The notes beneath the pieces are model-generated. The model saw only the letters and a program-made list of their open reading frames with translations. It made no database searches and had not been told where the DNA came from. Both the position numbers and the translations under genes were made by a program. From Bacteroidota bacterium (GTDB lineage Bacteria; Bacteroidota; Rhodothermia; Balneolales; Balneolaceae), in NCBI GenBank assembly GCA_024635465.1, contig JAGXIS010000057.1, forward strand, positions 1-7,359: 7,359 nucleotides of DNA. Direction: 5' to 3'. Of the stretch, positions 1 through 6,071 are shown piece after piece; position 1 is the stretch's first letter, and each line of letters begins with the position of its first letter.

Positions 1-575
1 ATCTAAAAAAGACAGACCTTCTTAAACTTATTTCAAAATTTCCCGGAATTGTGGTGCTTGATGAAGCATATATCGATTTCAGCAGACAGGAATCGATGGC
101 TGAACTGGTTCAGCAGTATCCTAATCTGGTTGTGCTTCAAACGTTTTCAAAATCGTTCGGTTTAGCCGGGATTCGATTGGGTATCGCCATTTCCAATCCT
201 GAGATTATTGAAGTGATGCTTAAAGTGAAAGCTCCATACAATATCAATAAACTTACGGCAGATATGGCACTAAAGGCCTTTGATCAAATGCCGATCATAA
301 AAATTAACATCGAGAAGATTATTGCAGAGCGAGACTATATCGCTGAGCAGTTGTCCTACGCAGATGCCGTAGAAAAAGTGTATCCTTCCGATTCTAACTT
401 TCTGCTATTTAAGATTAAAAATGCAATCGAAATCTACCAAAAGCTTGCAGAAAAAGGTGTCATCATCCGTTTCAGAGGCAATGAACCGCATTGTGAAGAT
501 TGTTTGAGAGTGACTATCGGGATGCCGGATGAAAATATTCGTTTCCTCAAAACCCTAAAGGAGATTTTATCATGA
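1..575 (+). CDS. hisC: Histidinol-phosphate aminotransferase, 3' part (5' end outside window)
   Basis: PLP-dependent fold-type I aminotransferase that converts imidazole-acetol phosphate and glutamate to histidinol phosphate in the cytoplasm. The frame is open from base 3, so the gene enters from outside; the GTG at 51 is an internal valine, not a start. Visible family landmarks are VVLDEAYIDF (54-80 region, Asp and Tyr that contact the PLP ring), TFSKSFGLAGIRLG with the Schiff-base lysine codon at 150-152 and the phosphate-binding Arg at 174-176, and LRVTIG near the C-terminus with the substrate-carboxylate Arg. The C-terminal small domain is complete (about 190 residues of a usual ~350). 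The stop overlaps the hisB start by ATGA, pointing to translational coupling. Assignment to HisC rather than another class I/II aminotransferase rests on the motif spacing and the following his genes. Confidence 0.96.
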   Translation, partial: LKKTDLLKLISKFPGIVVLDEAYIDFSRQESMAELVQQYPNLVVLQTFSKSFGLAGIRLGIAISNPEIIEVMLKVKAPYNINKLTADMALKAFDQMPIIKINIEKIIAERDYIAEQLSYADAVEKVYPSDSNFLLFKIKNAIEIYQKLAEKGVIIRFRGNEPHCEDCLRVTIGMPDENIRFLKTLKEILS

Positions 576-1462
576 AAATAAGGATAGAACAATCCGCACT
601 ATCAAGTGAATCCGGGAACTTGTTTCCTCCATCAGCGCTATATGGAATGAAATCACTGCTGGAGTCAGGACATGAGCTAAATATCCCTATAAAAGAGCTC
701 TCCGAAGCTCAACAATCACTCCTGCAGAATGAAGCAATTTCGCCTTCTGAAATCGCTAAAGGAGTAGAAGATGGCGTGATTTCAATGACAGACGGACAAT
801 TGGTCTTCAAAAATGATGGTGATGATTTTGTCACTGCGAAAAGTTGGGACCTACTCAGCCGAAAAATTCTTTTCCCTGTCCGAAATACGACTCTTACCCG
901 TGAAACCAAGGAGACTCAAATATCATTATCATTGAATCTGGATGGAACCGGTAAAAGCAGTATCAACACCGGTGTGGTTTTTTTCGATCACATGCTGGAT
1001 CAGTTAGCACGGCACGGTTTGATCGATCTGGAATTGACCTGTAAAGGAGATTTAGAGGTGGATGAACATCACACCATTGAAGATTGTGCCATCGCTTTGG
1101 GCAATGCTATCCGGACAGCAATTTCTGAAAATAAAGCCGGAATCCAGAGGTACGGTTTTGTGCTTCCTATGGACGAAGCTCAGGCAATTATCGCGATCGA
1201 TCTCTCCGATCGACCTTATCTGCGATGGGAAGTGAACTTAAGCAGAGAATACGTTGGTGATTTCCCAACGGAGATGCTGGAACATTTTTTTTATACGCTG
1301 GCAATGAACGCCAAAGCAACCTTGCATGTTAAAGCTGACGGCAAAAATGAACATCATGTCATTGAATCCATTTTCAAAGGATTTGCAAAGGCACTTCGTT
1401 TTGCTGTAAGCCGAAATGAACGCATAAAGGGAATACTCCCGTCGACAAAAGGATTGATTTAA
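572..1462 (+). CDS. hisB: Imidazoleglycerol-phosphate dehydratase with degenerate N-terminal phosphatase-like region
   Basis: Catalyses dehydration of imidazoleglycerol phosphate to imidazole-acetol phosphate, a Mn-dependent step. The 296-residue product has two parts. Residues ~108-296 are a full IGPD domain: LTRETKET, FFDHML (His140), DEHHTIED (164-171), EHHVIES (260-266) and the C-terminal LPSTKG (289-294), giving the metal-binding His/Glu set. Residues 1-107 have no place in a monofunctional HisB (~195 aa). They are too short for the ~165-residue HAD phosphatase of bifunctional HisB and lack DxDGT, the TNQ motif and the Cys/His zinc cluster. Still, residues 18-38 resemble the helix after the HAD zinc-free core (FxPG..xxLxxxGy), and residues 92-107 resemble the linker before TKET (SW..L...L...R). 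I infer a decayed HAD domain. Start chosen at ATG 572: AAAGGAG at 557-563 is 8 nt upstream and the ATG overlaps the hisC stop. Confidence 0.95.
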   Translation: MKIRIEQSALSSESGNLFPPSALYGMKSLLESGHELNIPIKELSEAQQSLLQNEAISPSEIAKGVEDGVISMTDGQLVFKNDGDDFVTAKSWDLLSRKILFPVRNTTLTRETKETQISLSLNLDGTGKSSINTGVVFFDHMLDQLARHGLIDLELTCKGDLEVDEHHTIEDCAIALGNAIRTAISENKAGIQRYGFVLPMDEAQAIIAIDLSDRPYLRWEVNLSREYVGDFPTEMLEHFFYTLAMNAKATLHVKADGKNEHHVIESIFKGFAKALRFAVSRNERIKGILPSTKGLI

Positions 1463-1465
1463 ACT

Positions 1466-2068
1466 GTGATTGGAATTGTAAAGTACAAAGCCGGAAATTT
1501 AGCATCCGTTTCTAATGCATAGATCGATTGGGTGCAACTTATTTTATTTCTGACGATGCTGACGAGTTGGAAAAAGCGACTGCGATTATTTTCCCGGGGG
1601 TAGGACATGCCGCTGCTGCAATGGATGATCTGCGTGCCAAAGATCTGGACGTGTGGCTTAAATCGACAAAAAAATCTGTTCTGGGAATCTGTCTCGGAAT
1701 GCAGTTATTCTTTGAGACGTCAGAAGAAGGAGATTGCAAAACACTTGGAATTATACCCGGCAGACTCAAAAAATTTGATTCAACACAGGCAAAAGTCCCC
1801 CACATGGGCTGGAATCAGTTTGATACCAAAAAAGAACACCCTCTGATCAATGGGGTCGGAAACAAGCAGTTTTTATACTATGTGCACGGTTATTATGCAC
1901 CTACGAATGAGTACACATTGGCATCTTGCTTGTATATCAAAGATTTTGCCGCAGTGGTAGCCAAAGACAATTTTATGGGGGTACAGTTTCCCCGAAAAAT
2001 CGGGTCAGGTTGGATCACTGCTACTGCAAAATTTTCTGGATATGGTGAAAAGTAAGGATAAAAAATGA
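1466..2068 (+). pseudogene. hisH: Glutamine amidotransferase subunit of IGP synthase, frameshifted twice
   Basis: HisH hydrolyses glutamine and passes ammonia to HisF. The gene starts at GTG 1466 (MIGIVKYKAGN in this frame) three bases after the hisB stop, with AAAAGGA at 1447-1453. After SVSNA the frame meets TAG at 1520-1522. Inserting one base (GCA-TTA-GAT) restores the family sequence NALDRLGAT, so 1 nt is missing. The middle frame runs to about 1990 and includes PGVG and the nucleophile motif GICLGMQ (Cys codon 1690-1692). At 1987-1996 the expected QFHPEKSG is read as QFPRKIG because two bases (CA or AC) are missing. Beyond it the original frame resumes with a typical C-terminus (SLLLQNFLDMVKS) and ends at TGA 2066-2068, overlapping hisA by ATGA. 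The repaired product would be 201 aa, normal for HisH. As written the catalytic triad His is gone. Either a real pseudogene or two sequencing errors; the net loss of exactly 3 nt does not decide. Confidence 0.85.
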
Positions 2069-2814
2069 AGATAATTCCCGCAATTGATCTTCTGGATGGA
2101 CAGGCAGTCCGCCTTCAAAAGGGAGACTATTCAAAAAAGACGATCTATAATCACAATCCTCTCGATGAAGCTCGCAATTTCAAAGATGCAGGTTTTTCAC
2201 ACATTCATGTCGTGGATCTGAATGGTGCCAAAAGTGGAAAGTTTGAAAATCTACCGATCATCCGGGCGATGATTGATGAGTTGGGGCTCTCTGTGCAGAC
2301 GGGTGGTGGTGTTCGGAAAACCGAAGATATTGAACTTCTGATTGAAAATGGATTAAGTGGTGTCATATGCTCATCCATGGCTGTTAAAAGTAGCAAAGAA
2401 TGGCTGACGGCTATCGAGTCATACCCCGACAAAATGATTTTAGGTCTGGATCTTAAAGATGGCAAGATGGCCTATGGCGGTTGGCTTGAAACCTCAGATG
2501 CACCCATTGAGTTGTTTCTAAAGCCGATGATTGACGCCGGACTTCGTACTGTGCTCAGTACCGATATCGCACGTGATGGTATGTTGAGCGGGCCCAATGT
2601 TGAGATGTATCAACTTTTGCAACAGAGTTTCCCAAACCTGAATTGGATTGCATCAGGCGGAGTATCATCCCTCAAAGATCTCATTGATCTAAAAAATCGG
2701 CATCTATATGGTGTTGTCGTTGGTAAAGCGTATTACGAAGGGAATATTCAGCTTAATGAGATGGCGCAGTTGAGTGAGAAGGCAGAGGGCAACCAATCCA
2801 CCACGTCATCCTGA
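2065..2814 (+). CDS. hisA: ProFAR isomerase (phosphoribosylformimino-5-aminoimidazole carboxamide ribotide isomerase)
   Basis: A (beta/alpha)8 barrel enzyme that performs the Amadori rearrangement of ProFAR to PRFAR, the substrate of HisF/HisH. The 249-residue product shows IPAIDL with catalytic Asp8, GLDLKDGK with catalytic Asp129, the phosphate-binding QTGGGVR (78-84) and ASGGVSS (196-202), and STDIARDGM (165-173). AAGGA at 2054-2058 lies 6 nt before ATG 2065. The domain ends around residue 236; residues 242-249 (GNQSTTSS) and the TGA stop lie inside an inverted-repeat element that begins at 2788, so the native end of the protein has been replaced. The catalytic core is untouched and the enzyme should work. 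Distinguished from HisF by IPAID instead of IPCLD and by the following separate hisF. Confidence 0.96.
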   Translation: MKIIPAIDLLDGQAVRLQKGDYSKKTIYNHNPLDEARNFKDAGFSHIHVVDLNGAKSGKFENLPIIRAMIDELGLSVQTGGGVRKTEDIELLIENGLSGVICSSMAVKSSKEWLTAIESYPDKMILGLDLKDGKMAYGGWLETSDAPIELFLKPMIDAGLRTVLSTDIARDGMLSGPNVEMYQLLQQSFPNLNWIASGGVSSLKDLIDLKNRHLYGVVVGKAYYEGNIQLNEMAQLSEKAEGNQSTTSS

Positions 2815-2831
2815 ATTTATTTCAGGATCTC
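2805..2831 (+). repeat. Palindromic repeat unit, copy 1
   Basis: Perfect 8-bp stem ATCCTGAA (2808-2815) with TTCAGGAT (2821-2828) around the 5-nt loop TTTAT. The hisA TGA stop lies in the left arm. It pairs also with copy 2, so the transcript can fold either into two small hairpins or one long cruciform. Confidence 0.8.
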
Positions 2832-2881
2832 GGTGCAATGGGTTATGCAAAGCTATCGACCATATTGAATTCATAAACCTG

Positions 2882-2907
2882 GAGATCCTGACATCCTTCA
2901 GGATGAC
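2882..2907 (-). repeat. Palindromic repeat unit, copy 2 (inverted)
   Basis: On the - strand it reads GTCATCCTGAAGGATG followed by TCAGGATCTC, the same unit as copy 1 with a changed loop. Stem ATCCTGA/TCAGGAT is 7 bp. It makes the second arm of the element around hisA's end. Confidence 0.8.
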
Positions 2908-2915
2908 CCGATATT

Positions 2916-2934
2916 TTGGGTGGTTGCCACCCAA
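2916..2934. repeat. Perfect 8-bp hairpin at the right border of the element
   Basis: TTGGGTGG (2916-2923), loop TTG, CCACCCAA (2927-2934). It straddles the right terminal repeat and competes with the pairing of the 7-bp ends. There is no T-tract after it on either strand, so it is not a convincing terminator, though it could stabilise or attenuate the transcript between hisA and hisF. Confidence 0.6.
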
Positions 2935-3157
2935 TAACCTTCTGCCTGCTCAAGGAAGCCTCTGCATAGTTGAGACTTATGCCTTCCACCCTACTTTTCC
3001 CTTTTCCCCTTTTCAGCCCGAGGGGTCGGGACTGTCGCTGCTCACCAGCTTTTCACTACGCTACGCTTCGTGGGAATCGCTACGCTCGGAGCACTTTTCA
3101 CTTTTCACTAAATTCATATTATCACGACCAAATTCACATACTTACCAAATAATCTTT
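2935..3157. other. Non-coding, pyrimidine-rich repeat-like spacer before hisF
   Basis: Together with the element this makes a 363-bp gap in an otherwise tight operon. It contains a run of TTTTCCC-type units at 2995-3014, a CCCGA/TCGGG mini-hairpin (3017-3021 with 3026-3030), two copies of CGCTACGCT (3059-3067 and 3078-3086) and three copies of CTTTTCACT (3049-3057, 3094-3102, 3101-3109). The + strand is strongly C/T-biased, unlike the purine-rich coding strand on both sides. A frame is open across part of it, but its translation has no protein-like character and begins inside the palindromic element. I read it as decayed dispersed-repeat sequence. Confidence 0.6.
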
Positions 3158-3165
3158 TATCTTTG
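3158..3165 (+). promoter_or_regulatory. Possible Bacteroidota-type -7 promoter element for hisF-hisE
   Basis: TATCTTTG fits the TAnnTTTG -7 consensus of Bacteroidota and lies 12 nt before the hisF ATG, just after the repeat island that separates hisF from hisA. A clear TTG -33 box at the expected distance is not visible, and the leader would be only a few bases long. Weak call. Confidence 0.25.
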
Positions 3166-3177
3166 TCATCAGAAATT

Positions 3178-3951
3178 ATGCTGACTAAACGAATCATACC
3201 CTGTCTCGACATCAAGAATGGCAGAACCGTTAAGGGGGTTAACTTTATCGGATTGCGGGATGCCGGGGATCCAATTGAACTGGCTCGTCGCTACACGAAT
3301 GAGGGTGCCGATGAATTGGTCTTTTTAGATATTACTGCGACAAAAGAAAAGCGAAAAACATTGGTTAATCTTGTAAGAGATATCGCAAAAGAAATCAATA
3401 TCCCCTTTACAGTGGGTGGAGGAATTCGTACAGTGGATGAAATTGAAGAAATACTGAAAGCGGGTGCAGATAAAGTTTCACTCAACAGTTCGATTGTGAA
3501 AAATCCGGGACTTTTGACAGAAGCTTCATCTGCATTTGGATCACAGGCGATTGTCGCTGCTGTGGATGCAAAACGTGTTGGAAAATCCTGGGAAGTTTTT
3601 GTGAAAGGTGGTTCAGAAGCAACAGGTATTGATGCCATTGAATGGATGAAAAAAGTGGAACTTTTAGGAGCCGGAGAAATTCTGCTTACCAGTATGGATC
3701 GGGATGGCACAAAATCAGGTTTTGATATTGATTTACTGAAATTAGTCAATCAAACAGTTACCATACCGGTAATCGCAAGCGGAGGAGCCGGTACGGTTCA
3801 ACACTGTTGCGAAGCCGTACTAAATGGAAATGCTGACGCGGTGTTGGCTGCAAGTATCTTTCATTTCAGAGAGATCGAAATCTCTGAAATGAAAAAGGAG
3901 ATGGCACTTCAAGGGATAAGTGTCCGAACAATTAACGAATCAATAAACTAA
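3178..3951 (+). CDS. hisF: Imidazole glycerol phosphate synthase, cyclase subunit
   Basis: A (beta/alpha)8 barrel that uses ammonia, normally delivered by HisH, to convert PRFAR to imidazole glycerol phosphate and AICAR. The 257-residue product is of full family length. Landmarks: [16 protein letters not shown] with catalytic Asp11, FTVGGGIR (77-84), AAVDAKR with catalytic Asp130, [11 protein letters not shown] (171-181) and ASGGAG (200-205). Start set at ATG 3178 because family members begin with this [11 protein letters not shown]; an in-frame TTG at 3163 would add five residues with no support. No strong Shine-Dalgarno is seen. It is separated from hisA by the repeat island but only 3 nt from hisE. 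With hisH damaged upstream, HisF might have to rely on free ammonia, which isolated HisF enzymes are known to use at high concentration. Confidence 0.97.
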   Translation: MLTKRIIPCLDIKNGRTVKGVNFIGLRDAGDPIELARRYTNEGADELVFLDITATKEKRKTLVNLVRDIAKEINIPFTVGGGIRTVDEIEEILKAGADKVSLNSSIVKNPGLLTEASSAFGSQAIVAAVDAKRVGKSWEVFVKGGSEATGIDAIEWMKKVELLGAGEILLTSMDRDGTKSGFDIDLLKLVNQTVTIPVIASGGAGTVQHCCEAVLNGNADAVLAASIFHFREIEISEMKKEMALQGISVRTINESIN

Positions 3952-3954
3952 AGA

Positions 3955-4251
3955 ATGGCGAAGGAAGAAATAGAATTTTTATATGACCTCGAAAGATTAT
4001 TAATCAGCAGACGTCTGGATAAACCCAAAGGGTCATACTCTAGTAAACTGTTTAAAAAAGGCATCGATAAAATTGCCCAAAAACTGGGTGAAGAGGCTGT
4101 TGAAACCATCATTGCGTCGAAAAATAAAAAACAGTCGGAACTCGTGGGTGAATCCGCAGACTTGATCTATCACCTGCTTGTTCTTCTCGTTGAAAAAGAA
4201 ATTCCTTTTGATACGGTTATTCAGGAGATGATGTTGAGGAGTAAAAAGTGA
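3955..4251 (+). CDS. hisE: Phosphoribosyl-ATP pyrophosphohydrolase, stand-alone HisE domain
   Basis: Hydrolyses phosphoribosyl-ATP to phosphoribosyl-AMP and pyrophosphate, the second step of the pathway; all-alpha MazG-like fold. The 98-residue product contains LISRR (16-20), KGSYSSKLFKKG (25-36), KIAQKLGEEAVE (39-50) and ESADLIYHLLVLL (66-78), whose Glu and Asp residues form the metal site. Relatives of this operon type normally carry a HisIE fusion of about 200 aa at this place. Here the protein begins directly at the HisE domain and no HisI domain (AMP cyclohydrolase) is found in any frame around it. ATG 3955 is 3 nt after the hisF stop, with only AAAG in front, so translation probably depends on coupling to hisF. 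The stop is 4 bp from the stop of the convergent AbgT gene. Confidence 0.93.
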   Translation: MAKEEIEFLYDLERLLISRRLDKPKGSYSSKLFKKGIDKIAQKLGEEAVETIIASKNKKQSELVGESADLIYHLLVLLVEKEIPFDTVIQEMMLRSKK

Positions 4252-4255
4252 ACCT

Positions 4256-5836
4256 CTACCCTGCCGGATAAATATAATTCGCTTCAAAACTAAGCGGTAT
4301 TCCTAACCACCAGTAGATCAGTAAGAAGATCGTCCAGGCAATGCCAAATATGATGGAGTAGGGTATCATCATCGAGATCAATGTCCCTATTCCCGTATTT
4401 TTCACATAACGTTGACAGAAGACCACTACAAGCGGGAAGTACGGTAATAACGGCGTTATGATATTGGATACGGAATCACCAACCCGATAGGCAGCCTGAG
4501 TTAAATCCGGTGAAATGCCCAGTTGCATCAACATTGGCACAAATATAGGAGCAATCAACGCCCACTTAGCTGATGCCGAGCCTACCAGTAAATTAACACT
4601 GGCACTTAAAAAGATAATCCCTACAATAGTTAACTGCCCCGGTAATGCTAATGCTTGAAGAAAGTTCGCACCTTTTACAGCAATCAGCAGACCAATATTT
4701 GACTTACCAAAAGCATCAATAAAGAGTGCACAGAAAAAGGCCATCACTATATAGTAACCCATGCTCTCCATCGCTTTTGACATGTTATCAATCATATCCT
4801 TGGAGGATTTGTACCTGCCTGAGGCATATCCATAAACGACGCCCGGGATCAACAAAAAGATAAAGATGAGAGGCACAATCGCCTGCATCAGCGGGGCATT
4901 AAACGAGAAGAGTGAACTAACTTCCGGGTTATCCCAACTCGGATCCCTCAATGATGAACTCTCCGGCCATGCCCACAAAAAGAGACCGACAACACCGGCC
5001 AGCATAGCAAAAAATCCGAGCCAAAAAGCGCGACTCTCTTTGGGTGTAACATCTTCCATTTTGGGCATTTCATCTTTGTCGCCGTCTACCCTGATACCTG
5101 CCAGTCTGGGTTCCACAATCTTATCAGTGATATACCAACCAACTGCTACAATCAACAGACAGGCTGCCGCCGTAAAATAGATGTTATTTAATGGATTCAA
5201 TTCAATTGCCGGATCCAGTATTCTTGCGGCTTCCAACGTAAAACTCATCAATAGCGGATCGATGGCTGATGGTATAAAGTTCGCGGAAAAACCCCCACTC
5301 ACCCCCGCAAATGCGGCCGCAATTCCAGCTAACGGATGACGCCCGGCAGCGTAAAAAATCACACCGCCTAAAGGGATCACCAACACATATCCGGCATCGG
5401 CAGCTGTATGACTCACAATGGCTATTAAAATTAACATGGGTGTCAAAAATGTAGCCGGTGTGAATCCAAGTAGTTTTTTAAGTCCGGCATCAATCCATCC
5501 CGAGTGTTCCGCAACACCCACACCGAGCATCGCAACCAGTACAATTCCCAACGGGGCAAAGAGCACAAAGGTTCGAACCATCGATGCCAAAAAGCCTGCC
5601 AGACTATCCCCGGTAAGTTGATTTTGAACCGAAAGTTCAGCACCGGTTAAAGGGTGAACCTCTCCAAAATCAAATGGAGAAAGAATGGCTGAAAATACCC
5701 ACACAATGATTAACAGTAAGAAAAAGAGCATCGCCGGATCGGGAAGTTTGTTACCGAGCGTCTCTATTCCATTTAAAAATTTATCAAATATAGTTCCACT
5801 TCCCTCCGAAGATGGAACATTTTTTGGGGTGTTCAT
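4256..5836 (-). CDS. AbgT-family transporter (p-aminobenzoyl-glutamate / antimetabolite carrier family)
   Basis: Integral inner-membrane carrier of the AbgT family, whose studied members import p-aminobenzoyl-glutamate (E. coli AbgT) or export sulfonamides (YdaH, MtrF). Numbering from the upstream GTG (531 aa): N-terminal FDKFLNGIETLGNKLPDP (22-39) is the family entry motif; then hydrophobic segments at about 40-58, 95-113, 135-170, 176-195, 226-242, 276-294, 322-342, 366-392, 405-425 and 490-517. Signature stretches are SNIGLLIAVKGANFLQ (384-399), GSASAKWALIAPIFVPM (424-440), QAAYRVGDS (452-460) and TPLLPYFPLVVVF (466-478). Length is slightly above the usual 500-515. Two starts are possible: ATG 5836, with GAAGAA just upstream, or GTG 5851, which adds five residues and has no Shine-Dalgarno; I prefer ATG. 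Substrate cannot be told from sequence. No functional link with the his operon is evident. Confidence 0.93.
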   Translation of the reverse strand: MNTPKNVPSSEGSGTIFDKFLNGIETLGNKLPDPAMLFFLLLIIVWVFSAILSPFDFGEVHPLTGAELSVQNQLTGDSLAGFLASMVRTFVLFAPLGIVLVAMLGVGVAEHSGWIDAGLKKLLGFTPATFLTPMLILIAIVSHTAADAGYVLVIPLGGVIFYAAGRHPLAGIAAAFAGVSGGFSANFIPSAIDPLLMSFTLEAARILDPAIELNPLNNIYFTAAACLLIVAVGWYITDKIVEPRLAGIRVDGDKDEMPKMEDVTPKESRAFWLGFFAMLAGVVGLFLWAWPESSSLRDPSWDNPEVSSLFSFNAPLMQAIVPLIFIFLLIPGVVYGYASGRYKSSKDMIDNMSKAMESMGYYIVMAFFCALFIDAFGKSNIGLLIAVKGANFLQALALPGQLTIVGIIFLSASVNLLVGSASAKWALIAPIFVPMLMQLGISPDLTQAAYRVGDSVSNIITPLLPYFPLVVVFCQRYVKNTGIGTLISMMIPYSIIFGIAWTIFLLIYWWLGIPLSFEANYIYPAG

Positions 5837-5935
5837 TTGTTCTTCAGCCACAATAATCGGGTTAAGTTATCATTTCAGAAAACTAAGCAGAAAATAAGAG
5901 ATTCAAAGTTCTATACAAGAAAAAATTTTTAATAT

Positions 5936-5953
5936 GTGACGATATGTTGTCAC
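5936..5953. repeat. Short inverted repeat upstream of the AbgT gene
   Basis: GTGAC (5936-5940) and GTCAC (5949-5953) around an 8-nt AT-rich centre, preceded by a perfect AAAAATTTTT palindrome at 5921-5930. The spacing fits a dimeric regulator site upstream of the AbgT gene, but five base pairs is weak evidence. Confidence 0.3.
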
Positions 5954-5985
5954 TAGTCTCTGTTAAATTGAGAGCAGAAAGTTAG

Positions 5986-6008
5986 AAATGAATCCATTTG
6001 ATTCATTT
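5986..6008. repeat. Perfect 9-bp inverted repeat in the intergenic region
   Basis: AAATGAATC (5986-5994), 5-nt centre CATTT, GATTCATTT (6000-6008). It reads the same on both strands. It may be a hairpin in the 3' region of the Nramp transcript or an operator for the AbgT gene 150 bp downstream of it on the - strand. No T-tract of note follows on either strand. Confidence 0.6.
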
Positions 6009-6033
6009 TACCGACTTTTCATTAAGAGAGCAC

Positions 6034-6060
6034 TCCGCAGAGAATGAGCACTCATGCGGA
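6034..6060 (+). other. Structured segment preceding the terminator
   Basis: TCCGCA (6034-6039) pairs with TGCGGA (6055-6060), and the enclosed loop holds the small stem TGA/TCA around GCAC. An octamer GAGCACTC occurs twice, at 6028-6035 and 6046-6053, so alternative foldings are possible. It lies 11 nt upstream of the + strand terminator and could be the body of a small RNA. Confidence 0.4.
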
Positions 6061-6071
6061 TCCACTTACGG

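Larger units (their letters stand above)
2788..2928. repeat. 141-bp inverted-repeat element at the 3' end of hisA (REP pair / MITE-like)
   Basis: The ends are perfect 7-bp inverted repeats, GGCAACC at 2788-2794 and GGTTGCC at 2922-2928. Inside lie two copies of a palindromic unit in opposite orientation: 2805-2831 and 2882-2907. The two arms match imperfectly over roughly 45 bp, leaving a central ~50-bp spacer without features. No target-site duplication is evident and there is no room for a transposase, so it would be a non-autonomous, passively moved element if mobile. The unit type (CATCCTGA...TCAGGAT) is a dispersed bacterial intergenic repeat whose translation gives the peptide HPEFISGS; that familiarity is from general knowledge. 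The element provides the hisA stop codon (2812-2814). Confidence 0.75.

Noticed and set aside
709..909. Open frames opposite hisB, hisH, hisA, hisF, hisE and the two transporters
   Set aside because: All lie fully within well-supported genes on the other strand or frame and show no family motifs.
1520..1996. Programmed frameshifting as an explanation for hisH
   Set aside because: The first site needs a -1 shift at GCA-TAG with no slippery heptamer. The second (TTT-CCC-C) could allow +1 slipping, but the product would still lack the catalytic His. Two different shifts in one gene are unlikely.
1528..2055. Intact 175-residue HisH starting at TTG 1528
   Set aside because: The first ~20 residues of the family are encoded just upstream in another frame, and the C-terminal 20 residues are out of frame; it is a fragment, not a shortened gene.
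2916..2934. Terminator between hisA and hisF
   Set aside because: Strong 8-bp hairpin but followed by AATAACC on + and AAAATATC on -; no T-tract.
2774..3184. 136-codon open frame on + between hisA and hisF
   Set aside because: It starts inside hisA, translates the palindromic element (RHPEFISGS peptide typical of this repeat), runs through pyrimidine-rich repeats and into hisF; no protein-like composition.
5837..5851. GTG 5851 as start of the AbgT protein
   Set aside because: Possible, but no Shine-Dalgarno in front, whereas ATG 5836 has GAAGAA upstream; difference of five residues only.
5885..5930. Promoter for the AbgT gene on the - strand (GAACTTTG and TATAGA matches)
   Set aside because: Neither the TAnnTTTG nor the sigma70 pattern is matched with a partner box at proper distance.
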